57,478 nucleotides of DNA from an uncultured Eubacteriales bacterium (GCA_934546935.1 CAKTEH010000015.1:1-57478); one strand, 5' to 3'. Numbered from the stretch's first letter, positions 34,704 to 44,008 are shown. Numbers and translations: made by a program. Notes: generated from the letters alone by a model not told the origin.

Positions 34704-35552
34704 TCAGCGCAGCCCCAACAGTTTCTCCGCGTTCTTATAGCAGACCTTTTCATAAACCTCGTCGGAGAGCATCCCTTTCGCATGGCAGCCGTCAAGCAAA
34801 GCGGCCAGGCGGCGGGGCGGTTCAAGGGAATAATCCGCGCCGGTCATATCCGTGGCAAAAAATACGCGGTCAGCAAATTCCGTCATAAACCGGCATGCAA
34901 ACGCCTCATCGCGCGCCATAGCGATCATACCGCTCCCAGCGGACAGATCAGCCAGGAGGTTTGGATACCGGCGCATCAGCTCGACAACGCGGCCCCCGGG
35001 CACAACAGGCGTCTGAGAACGCTGCGTGCGCGTCTGTTCGGTTACATCCCCGGAAATTTCTGCCCAAAAAGCTACCGCATGCCCCAAAACCCGCATGCCT
35101 GGAAAGGTTTTAAGCACATTTTCCAGATGTGGAAGGCCGAGGTCGTCAATCAGGCCATAGCTTTCTGAAGGCGATGCAAGATGAATGGTCATGGGAAGGC
35201 CCGTTTTTTCAATATACTCATAAACCGGCAGCATGCGGTCATCATCCATATAGATATGCGGCGTCATTTCGCCAAAACCCGACGCGCCGTTTTCCACACA
35301 GCTTGCCATGTACTCCAGTATCTCACTGGCCGGTGCGCCGGAAGAAATCAGATGCGCCGGGCTGGCAAACGCCCAGCCGATACTATCAGGATACAGACGT
35401 CGGGTCGGGACGCCCTGGCCGTCGGCCCCGAATGAAAACTGTGCACTCTGGCACACGCCAAAGCTGACGTCCAATTCATCATACATTGCCCGCAGCTGCT
35501 CCGGCGCAAAGCGTTCCGGACGAGCGTGGACATGAAGGTCAATTCGTTTCAT
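34704..35552 (-). CDS. Amidohydrolase-2 family TIM-barrel protein (282 aa)
   Basis: This is a metal-dependent hydrolase or decarboxylase-like TIM barrel. The first strand has the ligand motif DLHVHA (residues 5-10). Further likely ligands or active-site residues are His in LPMTIHLASP, His in RVLGHAVAFW and Asp in VFFATDMTGADY. The C-terminus KNAEKLLGLR is typical for the family, where the last helix packs on the barrel. Length is normal. It stands alone. The substrate is unknown; family members act on diverse ring or acyl compounds. Confidence 0.85.
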   Translation of the reverse strand: MKRIDLHVHARPERFAPEQLRAMYDELDVSFGVCQSAQFSFGADGQGVPTRRLYPDSIGWAFASPAHLISSGAPASEILEYMASCVENGASGFGEMTPHIYMDDDRMLPVYEYIEKTGLPMTIHLASPSESYGLIDDLGLPHLENVLKTFPGMRVLGHAVAFWAEISGDVTEQTRTQRSQTPVVPGGRVVELMRRYPNLLADLSAGSGMIAMARDEAFACRFMTEFADRVFFATDMTGADYSLEPPRRLAALLDGCHAKGMLSDEVYEKVCYKNAEKLLGLR

Positions 35553-35894
35553 AAACAGACAGTTCCTTTCTCTTTTGCTTTCTTCTTCATTTTCATTTTA
35601 ACACGCCGGGACGCCGTCCGCAACATTAACATTAAGGCAAAAGGGCTGAAATAAAAAATACGAAGATCAAAAAATACATTTTCCGGCAAAATCCATTTTG
35701 AATTTAACACAATTTTATCTCCATTGAGGAAAAATATTCAGTTTTGTTAAATGTAGATAAATCAGAAGGGAATCTCTGCACGGATTCAACAAAAATGTCC
35801 GTTGCTTTTTTTGTCGAATCCATGCTATATTTTGAATATATTTCCCAAATCCGGCGGTTCCCCCGGATAAATGTGAAGGAGTGGACAGGCTGTT
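35553..35894. other. Leader/control region upstream of xpt
   Basis: About 340 AT-rich bases. I looked for a purine riboswitch (conserved loop bases around GTTTCTACC and CCGTAAA) and did not find one. The clearest element is the hairpin at 35782-35821. Weak inverted sequence TTTAACACAA / TTTTGTTAAA lies near 35700-35755. A TATATT near 35824-35829 could be a -10, but no matching -35 is evident. Confidence 0.5.
35782..35821 (+). promoter_or_regulatory. Large hairpin in the xpt leader
   Basis: GGATTCAACAAAAA pairs with TTTTTGTCGAATCC (one G-T pair) around a 12-base loop. The T run is inside the 3' arm, so it is not a normal terminator. It may be an operator dyad or an RNA control element. Confidence 0.4.
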
Positions 35895-36467
35895 ATGGTT
35901 CTTTTGGAAGAACGGATCCGAAAAGATGGCAGAATTTTAGAAGGCGGCATTTTAAAAGTAGACAGCTTTCTGAACCATCAGATGGACGTCGGGCTTTTTC
36001 AGGAAATGGGCAGGGAACTGTGCCGCCTGTATGCTGGAACCGGCGTAAATAAGATCCTGACAGTCGAAGCTTCCGGGATCGGCATTGCCTGCATTGCTGC
36101 GCTCGAGTTTGGCTGCCCGGCGGTGTTTGCAAAAAAATATAAAACCTCCAATATTGCAGACGATGTCTATACCACCCGCGTCATGTCCTTTACCCACGGG
36201 CGCGAATACGACATTGTCGTAAACAAAAATTATCTGAATCAAAATGACCGTATCCTGATTATCGACGATTTCCTGGCAAACGGCGAAGCGTTGGCAGGCC
36301 TGATCCGTCTGACGCGCGCAGCAGGCGCCACAGTAGTCGGCGCAGGGATTGCTATAGAAAAGGCATTCCAGCCCGGCGGGGAAAAAATCCGTTCGATGGG
36401 AGTACGCGTCGAAAGCCTGGCGCGGATTAAAGCGATGAGTGCGGCCGAAGGGGTCGAGTTCTGCTGA
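35895..36467 (+). CDS. xpt: Xanthine phosphoribosyltransferase (190 aa)
   Basis: This cytoplasmic salvage enzyme converts xanthine (and often guanine) with PRPP to XMP or GMP. It aligns with Bacillus Xpt throughout: ILKVDSFLNHQMD near residues 20-32, VEASGIGIAC in place of VESSGI, the PRPP loop ILIIDDFLANGEAL (about 126-139) and IEKAFQPGGEKI. Length is typical. GAAGGAG lies upstream. It is directly followed by a BMP-type ABC importer, so uptake and salvage of a purine base or nucleoside are likely coupled. Confidence 0.94.
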   Translation: MVLLEERIRKDGRILEGGILKVDSFLNHQMDVGLFQEMGRELCRLYAGTGVNKILTVEASGIGIACIAALEFGCPAVFAKKYKTSNIADDVYTTRVMSFTHGREYDIVVNKNYLNQNDRILIIDDFLANGEALAGLIRLTRAAGATVVGAGIAIEKAFQPGGEKIRSMGVRVESLARIKAMSAAEGVEFC

Positions 36468-36489
36468 TATCAGGCGTTTTTTTATTTTG

Positions 36490-36518
36490 TTACACTTGGC
36501 CCGCGGGCCGTGTAAAAT
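36490..36518 (+). promoter_or_regulatory. Promoter with palindromic spacer before the BMP lipoprotein gene
   Basis: TTACAC (36490-36495), a 17-base spacer and TAAAAT (36513-36518). The spacer holds the GC-rich palindrome GGCCCGCGGGCC, and the pairing extends outward (TTACAC with GTGTAA). A bound repressor would sit between the -35 and -10 elements, or the RNA could fold if transcribed from xpt. Confidence 0.5.
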
Positions 36519-36574
36519 ATTAATTATGTATGCGGGATTTTCCCGCGCGGTTTCATCTAAGGAGGAACAAACGC

Positions 36575-37888
36575 ATGAAGAAAGCTCTTGCTGTGCTGCT
36601 TTCGCTCATCATGGTCTTTGCCCTTGCTGCATGCTCCAATGACACGGGCAATGATACGGGCGATAATTCCAGCGATAACAGCGGCGAACAGACTGTTGCC
36701 CAGAAAGTAGAAGCATCCCTGGAAAATCCGGTCAATACGGCGAAGGTTAAAGAAGCTGTTGACAACGGCACTTTCAAAGTTGGCTTCATCCTTCTCGGCG
36801 ACGAGAACGAAGGTTATACCTACGCGCATATCGAAGGCATTGAAGCGGCCATCTCTGCGCTCGGCCTGACGGATGACCAGGTTATCATGAAGTACAATAT
36901 TCCGGAAGACGAGACCTGCTATGATACCGCGATCGACCTCGTCGAGCAGGGCTGCCAGATGATTTTCTCCAACTCCTTCTCCCATGAATCCTATATGGTG
37001 CAGGCAGCAGCGGAAAATCCTGATGTCATCTTCCTCCCGGCAACCGGAAATATGGCTGCAACCTGTGGCCTGTCCAATGTTGTCAACTATTTCACCTCTA
37101 TTTACCAGTCCCGTTATGTCTCCGGCGTCGTTGCAGGCCTGAAGCTGGCGGAAATGATCGAAAACGGCGAACTCGCCGACGCCAACTACGACGAAAACGG
37201 CAATGCCAAGATCGGATATGTCGGCGCTTATCCGTATGCGGAAGTGGTTTCCGGCTATACCGCATTCTTCCTTGGCGTACGTTCTATTGTAGAAAATGTG
37301 GTAATGGATGTCACTTATACCAACTCCTGGTTCGATATTACCGCGGAAGCGGAAGCCGCCAACTCCCTGATTTCCCGCGGCTGCTGCATCATCAGCCAGC
37401 ATGCTGACTCCACCGGCGCACCGTCTGCCGTACAGGCTGCCCAGGATGCCGGAACCGCTGTCTACTGCGTCGGTTACAACGTGGATATGCTTTCCGTTGC
37501 CCCGACTGCAGCGCTGACCTCTGCCCAGAATAACTGGGGCGTACTTTACACCGATATGATCGAAACCGCAATGGCCGGCGAGGATCTCCCGGTTAATAAT
37601 ACCGTCACTTATCACGAGGATGGCGTAAAAATCTCCGCTCTTGGCTCCGCCTGTGCGGAAGGCACGGCAGAAAAGGTTGCCGAAGTGGAAACTGCGATCA
37701 AGTCCGGTGAACTTAAGGTATTTGATACCGCCAGCTTTACTGTCGGCGGCGAAACCGTTTCCAGCTACACCAACTGCTTCGGGTTTGAAGGTATTGAAAC
37801 CATTTGGGACGGTTATTTCCACGAGTCTGAGATTATTTCCGCCCCGCTGTTTGAACTGCGTATCGACGGCATTACCGAATTAAGCTAA
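36575..37888 (+). CDS. BMP-family nucleoside/purine-binding lipoprotein (437 aa)
   Basis: This is the substrate-binding lipoprotein of a purine-type ABC importer. The signal peptide with lipobox (MKKALAVLLSLIMVFALAAC) starts at ATG 36575, preceded by AAGGAGG. A Gly/Asn/Asp linker leads into the Bmp/Med fold (KVGFILLGDENEGYTYAHIEGIE; IFSNSFSHESYM; GYVGAYPYAEVVSGYTAFFLGVRS; WFDITAEAEAANSLISRGCCIISQHADSTG). The stretch QHADSTG lies at the ligand pocket in PnrA/BmpA-like proteins. Genes for ATPase and two permeases follow 300 bases later. Xpt upstream suggests a purine ligand. Confidence 0.92.
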   Translation: MKKALAVLLSLIMVFALAACSNDTGNDTGDNSSDNSGEQTVAQKVEASLENPVNTAKVKEAVDNGTFKVGFILLGDENEGYTYAHIEGIEAAISALGLTDDQVIMKYNIPEDETCYDTAIDLVEQGCQMIFSNSFSHESYMVQAAAENPDVIFLPATGNMAATCGLSNVVNYFTSIYQSRYVSGVVAGLKLAEMIENGELADANYDENGNAKIGYVGAYPYAEVVSGYTAFFLGVRSIVENVVMDVTYTNSWFDITAEAEAANSLISRGCCIISQHADSTGAPSAVQAAQDAGTAVYCVGYNVDMLSVAPTAALTSAQNNWGVLYTDMIETAMAGEDLPVNNTVTYHEDGVKISALGSACAEGTAEKVAEVETAIKSGELKVFDTASFTVGGETVSSYTNCFGFEGIETIWDGYFHESEIISAPLFELRIDGITELS

Positions 37889-38186
37889 ACTGCCCCAGAA
37901 GGGGCCTAGGGAGATTTTCCTCCCCCTGTTTATCAAAGCTGTGCACCTTTACAGGCGCGCAGCTTTGATACTCCCGCATCCCGGCTTCCCGTAACAAAGG
38001 ACGCCATTATTTTTCCGGAACATGACTCCCGGGAAACAGATACAGACAAAAGGGAAGCTATGGGAAATGGCTTCCCTAAGCTTGTTTTTTATCGTGCCTT
38101 TATCCTCACCAGACAGTATAAAAGTATCTGTTTGTGCTGTGCGGTAAAGATAAAGAACGTTTTCCATGGAAAGGGTGAACTGAATC
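37889..38186. other. Intergenic region between the BMP lipoprotein and its ATPase
   Basis: About 300 bases with three successive hairpins: GCCCC/GGGGC right after the stop (with an AGGGAG/CTCCCC pairing), ATCAAAGCTG / CAGCTTTGAT at 37933-37972, and a true terminator at 38051-38092. This layout fits excess expression of the binding protein with limited read-through into the ATPase and permease genes. Confidence 0.55.
38051..38092 (+). terminator. Terminator/attenuator inside the BMP importer operon
   Basis: The stem AGGGAAGC / GCTTCCCT with an 11-base loop is followed a few bases later by TTTTTT. It separates the binding protein from the ATPase. Confidence 0.65.
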
Positions 38187-39719
38187 GTGTCCACTCCCTG
38201 CGCAATCGAAATGAGGAATATCACCAAACGCTTCGGACCTGTAAATGCCAACGCGCATGTCAGCCTTACGGTCAGGCGCGGTGAGATCCTTGCGCTGCTG
38301 GGTGAAAACGGCAGCGGAAAAACCACGCTGATGAACATGCTCTCGGGAATTTATTACCCCGATGAGGGGCAGATTTTCGTCGATGGGCATGAGGTTTCCA
38401 TCCGCAGCCCGAAAGACGCTTTCGATCTGGGCATCGGCATGATCCACCAGCACTTCAAGCTTGTCGACGTCCTCAGCGCAGCAGAAAATATTGTGCTCGG
38501 CCTGCAGGAAAAGGGCCGGTTTGACATGCGCGCAATTTCGGAAAAAATCCGTTCAATCTGCACACGCTACGGATTTGAAATCGATCCGGCGCAGAAGGTT
38601 TACGATATGTCCGTTTCCCAGAAACAGACGTTGGAAATTGTCAAAGTGCTCTACCGCGGCGCAGATATCCTCATCCTGGACGAACCGACCGCTGTTTTGA
38701 CGCCGCAGGAAACGCGCCGTCTGTTTGACATACTGCGCAGCATGCGTGCTGAGGGCAAGGCTATTATAATCATTACCCATAAGCTGCACGAAGTTATGGA
38801 AATTTCCGACCGCGTTGCCGTACTGCGCCGCGGCGCTTATATTGGCGATGTGGCGACAGCACAGACCAACCCGCAGAAGCTGACCGACATGATGGTTGGT
38901 CATACGGTCTCGCTGAACATCGACCGTCCGAAACCGAAGGATACAAGGCTCCGGCTTGCCGTACGCAACTTAAGCGTTAAAAACCTGGAGGGCGTTATCA
39001 TGCTCGACGATATAAACTTTGATGTTTACAGCGGCGAGATTCTTGGTATTGCAGGCATTTCCGGCTGTGGGCAAAAAGAGCTTTTGGAATCAATCGCCGG
39101 GCTGCAGCCTACACAACCAGGTTCAAGCGTCCGGTATTATGCGCAGGAAGAAGCCGAGGAGCTGATTGGCAAAGATCCTCTCCAGATCCGCAACCTTGGC
39201 GTTTCCCTTTCCTTTGTCCCGGAGGACCGGCTGGGTATGGGGCTCGTCGGAAGCATGGGAATGGTGGACAATATGATGCTGCGCGACTACGCAAAGGGAC
39301 ATTCCATATTCGCCAACCGCCGTCCGCCGCGCCGGCTCGCTGAAACAATAAAAAAAGAGCTTGACGTCGCAGCCCCGGATGTGATGACGCCGGTTTCCCG
39401 GATGTCCGGTGGAAATGTGCAGAAAGTCTTGGTCGGACGGGAGATTGCCGCCCAACCGACCGTCCTGATGACTGCCTACGCGGTACGCGGGCTCGATATC
39501 CATACCTCCTACACGATTTACCACCTGCTCAACGAACAGAAGGAAAAAGGCGTCGCCGTGATCTACGTCGGCGAAGACCTGGATGTGCTGCTTGAGCTGT
39601 GCGACCGGATCCTGGTGCTCTGCGCCGGGCGCGTCAACGGTGTCGTTGATGGGCGCCATACCTCTAAAGAGGAAGTCGGCCTGATGATGACCAATCTGAA
39701 ACAGAAGGAGGAAGTCTGA
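38187..39719 (+). CDS. BMP importer ATPase with two ABC domains (510 aa)
   Basis: This double-nucleotide-binding-domain ATPase is of the NupO/RbsA arrangement. Domain 1 (about 5-240) has Walker A LLGENGSGKTT, Walker B ILILDEPTAVLTPQE and switch His in ITHK. Its signature reads MSVSQKQ instead of the family's LSVGQQQ/MQQ. Domain 2 (about 255-500) has a degenerate Walker A (GISGCGQKE, usual for the family), signature MSGGNVQK, and TAYAVRGLD where relatives have AAQPTRGLD. The start is GTG 38187 with AAAGGGTG upstream. Its stop overlaps the next start (TGATG). The deviations suggest adapted but still working ATPase sites. Confidence 0.9.
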   Translation: MSTPCAIEMRNITKRFGPVNANAHVSLTVRRGEILALLGENGSGKTTLMNMLSGIYYPDEGQIFVDGHEVSIRSPKDAFDLGIGMIHQHFKLVDVLSAAENIVLGLQEKGRFDMRAISEKIRSICTRYGFEIDPAQKVYDMSVSQKQTLEIVKVLYRGADILILDEPTAVLTPQETRRLFDILRSMRAEGKAIIIITHKLHEVMEISDRVAVLRRGAYIGDVATAQTNPQKLTDMMVGHTVSLNIDRPKPKDTRLRLAVRNLSVKNLEGVIMLDDINFDVYSGEILGIAGISGCGQKELLESIAGLQPTQPGSSVRYYAQEEAEELIGKDPLQIRNLGVSLSFVPEDRLGMGLVGSMGMVDNMMLRDYAKGHSIFANRRPPRRLAETIKKELDVAAPDVMTPVSRMSGGNVQKVLVGREIAAQPTVLMTAYAVRGLDIHTSYTIYHLLNEQKEKGVAVIYVGEDLDVLLELCDRILVLCAGRVNGVVDGRHTSKEEVGLMMTNLKQKEEV

Positions 39720-40828
39720 TGCATAAGGAAACAAGAATCCGGGAGCCTTTTGTCCGGATCGTCAAACGCACAGAATTCTCCCGCGTCCGCGCCTGGGGCG
39801 TGCGTGCCGCCGCCGTGCTGGCTTCTTTGGTCATCTGCGCGGTATTAATCTACAGTATTGTCGGGCTGAATCCGCTTGCTGTCTATGTGTCCATGTTTAA
39901 AGGCGCATTTGGGACTGGAAACCGCGTCTGGTTTACCGTCCGCGACACGATGATGCTTTTGTGCGTCGGCGTTGGGCTTGCCCCCGCATTCAAGATGAAA
40001 TTCTGGAATCTCGGTGCGGAGGGTCAGATCCTGGCCGGCGGTATTGCAACCGCAGCCTGTATGATTTATCTTGACACCGTCCTTCCCACGCCGCTGCTGT
40101 TTTTGGTTATGGTAATTGCCAGTATGGCGGCCGGAGCGCTTTGGGGCCTGATCCCTACTGTATTCAAGGCAAAGTGGAACACAAACGAAGTCCTGTTTAC
40201 GCTGATGATGAACTATGTCGCAATACAGCTTACTTCGTTTTTTGTGGCCAGATGGGAAAACCCCTTTGGCTCCAACTCTGTCGGCATTATTAATCAGACC
40301 ACCCGTGTCGGATGGTTCCCCTCCCTGTTCGGCCAGGCATATGCGCTCAATGTACTGATCGTCATGCTCCTGACCGTTGGCATGTTCTTATATCTGAAAT
40401 ATTCTAAACAGGGATACGAAATCGCCGTTGTCGGCGAAAGCGAACGCACCGCTCGCTATGCCGGTATCCGCGTCGAACGTGTCTATATCCGTACCATGCT
40501 CATCTCCGCCGCCATCTGCGGCCTTGCCGGCTTTATTGCGGTTTCCGGCGCCAGCCATACGATCTCCACCTCTACCGCCGACGGGCGTGGATTTACCGCC
40601 ATCATTGTGGCCTGGATGTCCAAATTCAACACCCTGTTTATGATCGCCATATCCTTCCTGCTGGTTTTCTTTGACAAAGGCGCCATTCAAATTGCTTCCG
40701 ACTTCGGGCTGAATGATTACGCCTCGGAAATGATCACCGGTATTATCCTCTTCTTCCTGATCGGATGTGAATTTTTTATCAATTACCGGCTCGTTTTCCG
40801 CGGGAAAAGCGCAAAGGAGGCGGCATAA
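39719..40828 (+). CDS. BMP importer permease 1 (369 aa)
   Basis: This is an integral membrane permease of the branched-chain/ribose type (NupP-like). About nine to ten hydrophobic segments are seen. The family motif FKMKFWNLGAEGQILAGGIA lies near 100-119, and the coupling region GYEIAVVGESERTARYAGIRV lies near 238-258. ATG 39719 overlaps the ATPase stop by one base. It pairs with the next permease to form a heterodimeric channel for a purine base or nucleoside. Confidence 0.92.
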   Translation: MHKETRIREPFVRIVKRTEFSRVRAWGVRAAAVLASLVICAVLIYSIVGLNPLAVYVSMFKGAFGTGNRVWFTVRDTMMLLCVGVGLAPAFKMKFWNLGAEGQILAGGIATAACMIYLDTVLPTPLLFLVMVIASMAAGALWGLIPTVFKAKWNTNEVLFTLMMNYVAIQLTSFFVARWENPFGSNSVGIINQTTRVGWFPSLFGQAYALNVLIVMLLTVGMFLYLKYSKQGYEIAVVGESERTARYAGIRVERVYIRTMLISAAICGLAGFIAVSGASHTISTSTADGRGFTAIIVAWMSKFNTLFMIAISFLLVFFDKGAIQIASDFGLNDYASEMITGIILFFLIGCEFFINYRLVFRGKSAKEAA

Positions 40829-41812
40829 ATGACACAGTTTATTTCCCTTTTCCAGGCGGCGGTTGCCTTTGGCACCGTAATCCTGTTCGGCGCGGCTGGC
40901 GAGATTTTAACGGAAAAGTCCGGGAACCTGAACCTTGGCGTGCCAGGCATCATGTATCTCGGCGGTATTGCTGGGCTGGCGGGCGCCTTTTTCTATGAAA
41001 GCGCGGTTGCCGAGCCGAACAAGCTTCTCTGCCTGCTTATTGCGCTGATATGTGCGCTGGCGGCATCGGCACTGGGCGGGTTGATTTACAGTGTGCTGAC
41101 CATCACCCTGCGTGCAAATCAGAATGTCACCGGGTTGACACTGACGATTTTCGCTTCCGGCGTCGCCAATTTCTTCGGAGGCTCGCTCAATAAGCTGGCA
41201 GGAGGCGTCGGACAGATTTCCGTTGCAGCAACAAGCGCTGTTTTCCGCAGCTCAATTCCCGGGCTTTCCGGGCTCGGAGTTATTGGAAAACTGCTTTTTT
41301 CCTATGGCTTCTTAGTGTATGTCGCTATTGCAGTCGCCATCGCCGTCTCCTATTACCTCAATCATACCCGTTCCGGCCTGAACCTGCGTGCCGTAGGGGA
41401 AAATCCCGCAACTGCGGATGCTGCCGGGATCCATGTTATCCGTTATAAATATCTTGCCACCTGTATGGGCGCGGCAATCTCCGGGCTTGGCGGCCTGTAT
41501 TATGTTATGGACTATATCAAAGGCACCTGGGCCAACGACGGGAGTATTGAAAAATTGGGCTGGCTTGCCGTTGCACTGGTGATTTTTGCCGTATGGAAAG
41601 CCTATAATGCGATTTGGGGCGCATACCTGTTCGGGATTTTGTTCTGGCTTTATTATTACATCCCAAACCTGACGCGTTCTTCACAGGAATTATTCAAAAT
41701 GATCCCTTATATAGCAACGATCCTTGTACTGATTATTGTCAGCCTGCGCAAAAAGCGGGAAAATCAGGGCCCGGCAAGTCTGGGGCTGCCTTATTTCCGC
41801 GAAGACCGCTGA
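40829..41812 (+). CDS. BMP importer permease 2 (327 aa)
   Basis: This is the second membrane permease (NupQ-like) of the same importer. It has the motif GEILTEKSGNLNLGVPGIMYLGG near residues 24-46 and the coupling stretch GLNLRAVGENPATADAAGI near 187-205. It starts directly after the stop of permease 1 with AAAGGAGG upstream. It closes the operon, followed by a terminator at 41834. Confidence 0.92.
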   Translation: MTQFISLFQAAVAFGTVILFGAAGEILTEKSGNLNLGVPGIMYLGGIAGLAGAFFYESAVAEPNKLLCLLIALICALAASALGGLIYSVLTITLRANQNVTGLTLTIFASGVANFFGGSLNKLAGGVGQISVAATSAVFRSSIPGLSGLGVIGKLLFSYGFLVYVAIAVAIAVSYYLNHTRSGLNLRAVGENPATADAAGIHVIRYKYLATCMGAAISGLGGLYYVMDYIKGTWANDGSIEKLGWLAVALVIFAVWKAYNAIWGAYLFGILFWLYYYIPNLTRSSQELFKMIPYIATILVLIIVSLRKKRENQGPASLGLPYFREDR

Positions 41813-41833
41813 GATTCCGTTTTACAAAACTGC

Positions 41834-41880
41834 TGCGCCTGCCTATACTTCTGCAGTATGGACAGGCGCGGTATTTTTTC
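41834..41880 (+). terminator. Terminator of the BMP importer operon
   Basis: The stem GCGCCTG..TATACT / AGTATG..CAGGCGC is followed by GGTATTTTTTC, 22 bases after the last permease stop. Confidence 0.8.
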
Positions 41881-42003
41881 AATACAATTTTTGTGCCGGG
41901 AGACGGTTTATACTTCCAAAATATACACAGGATATGATATAATACCTTCATCCCAAGGCGTCGTTTCCCAGAAACGGGGCTCTGAGGAAGATATTTTTGA
42001 CAT

Positions 42004-42029
42004 AAACAGGCGTGCAGGCACGTCTGTTT
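42004..42029 (+). promoter_or_regulatory. Hairpin in the glmS leader
   Basis: AAACAGGCGTGC pairs with GCACGTCTGTTT (one G-T pair) around AG. It lies 32 bases before glmS. A TATAAT at 41938-41943 with a weak -35 may be the promoter. The conserved core of the glmS ribozyme was not found. Confidence 0.45.
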
Positions 42030-42061
42030 GATAGACCACAGATATTTTGGAGGTGAGCAAT

Positions 42062-43888
42062 ATGTGTGGAATCGTAGGCTTTACCGGCGCCCGAAACGCC
42101 GCGCCGATTTTGCTGGAGGGCTTGAAAAAGCTGGAATACCGGGGCTATGACTCCGCGGGCGTTGCCGTACTTGGAGCCGCCGGGATCCAGATGGCAAAAA
42201 CGCAGGGGATGATTAAAAATCTCTGCGCAAAAACCCATGACGGCGCAGACCTTCAGGGAACGGCTGGGATCGGGCATACCCGTTGGGCCACGCACGGCGC
42301 ACCCAGCGATATTAACGCCCATCCGCATATGAGCAATGACGGCAGGTTCGCCGTTGTACATAATGGGATCATCGAAAATTATGCCGTACTTCGGGAGGAA
42401 CTAAAAAACGCAGGCTTTGTTTTCAAAAGCCAGACGGATACGGAAGTCATTGTGCATCTGCTTGACTGGTATTACGAAGGAGATCTCAAAGCTGCTGTTA
42501 TGAAAACGATCGCGCGGCTGGAAGGTTCTTATTCGCTGGGAATTGTATGCGCCCAGCATCCCGGTGAATTGTATGCGGTGCGCGAAGCAAGTCCGCTGGT
42601 TCTGGGCATCGGTGTTGGAGAAAACTATTTTGCCTCCGATGTTACCGCACTGGTTGCCCATACCAAAAATGTAATCTACCTGAACGAAGGGGAATTTGCA
42701 CATCTCGACGCGCGGGGGATCCAGGTTTTTGACGCGACCGGAAAACCGGTGGAAAAAAAGGCGGCGCGCATCGTCTGGGATATTGAAGCGGCAGAAAAAG
42801 GCGGCTATGAGCATTTCATGCTTAAAGAAATCATGGAGCAGCCGCGCGCACTGAAGGCCACCATTGAACCGCGGATCCGCGGCGGTGAAATTGTGCTTGA
42901 CGACTTCGCATTAACGCTGGAAGAACTGCGCAAAATTGATAAGATTATCATCACGGCCTGCGGATCGGCTTATTATGCCGGCTGTGTAGGCCGCTATATC
43001 ATCGAGCAAATGTGCCGTATTCCTGTGGAAGTGGAGTTGGCCAGCGAACTGCGCTACCGCGACCCGCTGATCGACGAGCGGACGCTTGTTATTGTGCTGT
43101 CGCAGTCGGGCGAAACCGCCGATTCCATTGCCGCACTGAAAGAATGCCGTGCCCGCGGGGCACAGTCGCTGTCAGTCGTCAACGTTGTCGGCTCAACCAT
43201 CGCCAAGCTTTCCGACCATGTTATCTACACCTGGGCCGGTCCGGAAATTGCAGTTGCGACGACGAAAGGGTATACAACCCAGGTTGCCGTTTTGCAGCTT
43301 CTGGCCGTATCCATGGCCTATACCCTCGGGCACATTGATAATGCCCGGTATACTGCGCTGATCAACGCTATACGCGACCTTCCGGGACTCGTACAGCGGG
43401 CAATTGATTTAAACCCGCATATCTCCTATCTCGCCAAACGCTACCACACCAACGATTCTCTTTTCTTCATCGGCCGCAACATCGACTATGCCGTCTGCCT
43501 GGAGGGCTCGCTCAAACTTAAGGAAATCTCCTACCTGCATTCCGAGGCCTATCCAGCTGGAGAACTCAAGCACGGTACAATTGCGCTGATCGACCAAGAT
43601 AAGCTTGTCATCTCTCTTGCCTGCCAGGAAGCGCTGTTTGAAAAAATGATGAGCAATATAGAGGAAGTCAAAGCACGCGGCGCATGCGTACTTGCAGTCG
43701 CGCTGGAAGGCGACAGAAAAATCTTCGCCGAAGCCGACGATGTTATCTATGTCCCGCGTACGGACCCGATATTGCTCGCCGTCCCGGAAATCGTCCCGCT
43801 GCAGCTGTTCGCCTATTACGTTGCACGGGAAAACGGCTGCGATATCGATAAACCGAAAAACCTGGCAAAATCCGTAACCGTAGAATAA
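42062..43888 (+). CDS. glmS: Glutamine-fructose-6-phosphate aminotransferase (608 aa)
   Basis: This cytoplasmic enzyme makes glucosamine-6-phosphate from fructose-6-phosphate and glutamine, the first step to peptidoglycan amino sugars. Cys2 (MCGIVGF) is the N-terminal nucleophile of the glutaminase domain (about 2-220; GHTRWATHG; VHNGIIENY). Two SIS sugar-isomerase domains follow (about 285-420 and 460-600), with ITACGSAYYAG, SQSGETADS and the closing KPKNLAKSVTVE. The length is standard. GGAGGTGAG lies upstream. It is a single-gene unit. Confidence 0.97.
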   Translation: MCGIVGFTGARNAAPILLEGLKKLEYRGYDSAGVAVLGAAGIQMAKTQGMIKNLCAKTHDGADLQGTAGIGHTRWATHGAPSDINAHPHMSNDGRFAVVHNGIIENYAVLREELKNAGFVFKSQTDTEVIVHLLDWYYEGDLKAAVMKTIARLEGSYSLGIVCAQHPGELYAVREASPLVLGIGVGENYFASDVTALVAHTKNVIYLNEGEFAHLDARGIQVFDATGKPVEKKAARIVWDIEAAEKGGYEHFMLKEIMEQPRALKATIEPRIRGGEIVLDDFALTLEELRKIDKIIITACGSAYYAGCVGRYIIEQMCRIPVEVELASELRYRDPLIDERTLVIVLSQSGETADSIAALKECRARGAQSLSVVNVVGSTIAKLSDHVIYTWAGPEIAVATTKGYTTQVAVLQLLAVSMAYTLGHIDNARYTALINAIRDLPGLVQRAIDLNPHISYLAKRYHTNDSLFFIGRNIDYAVCLEGSLKLKEISYLHSEAYPAGELKHGTIALIDQDKLVISLACQEALFEKMMSNIEEVKARGACVLAVALEGDRKIFAEADDVIYVPRTDPILLAVPEIVPLQLFAYYVARENGCDIDKPKNLAKSVTVE

Positions 43889-43968
43889 TACGTCCCTTTG
43901 TCAGGAAAACAGGGAAATATTGCCCTTGTGCTCCGGCGCAAGTCCTCCTGCGAAATGCAATATTGGAC

Positions 43969-44008
43969 AGCGGAAGTTTTTAAAACTTTCTGCGCCGTTT
44001 TTTCTTGG
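43969..44008 (+). terminator. Probable glmS terminator
   Basis: AAGTTTT/AAAACTT with partial outward pairing (CAGCGG with TCTGCGCCG) is followed by TTTTTTC, about 80 bases after the glmS stop. Confidence 0.5.

Noticed and set aside
35553..35894. Purine riboswitch upstream of xpt
   Set aside because: The conserved loop and junction bases are not present in recognisable form.
41881..42061. glmS ribozyme/riboswitch upstream of glmS
   Set aside because: The conserved ribozyme core could not be found; only a simple hairpin is present.
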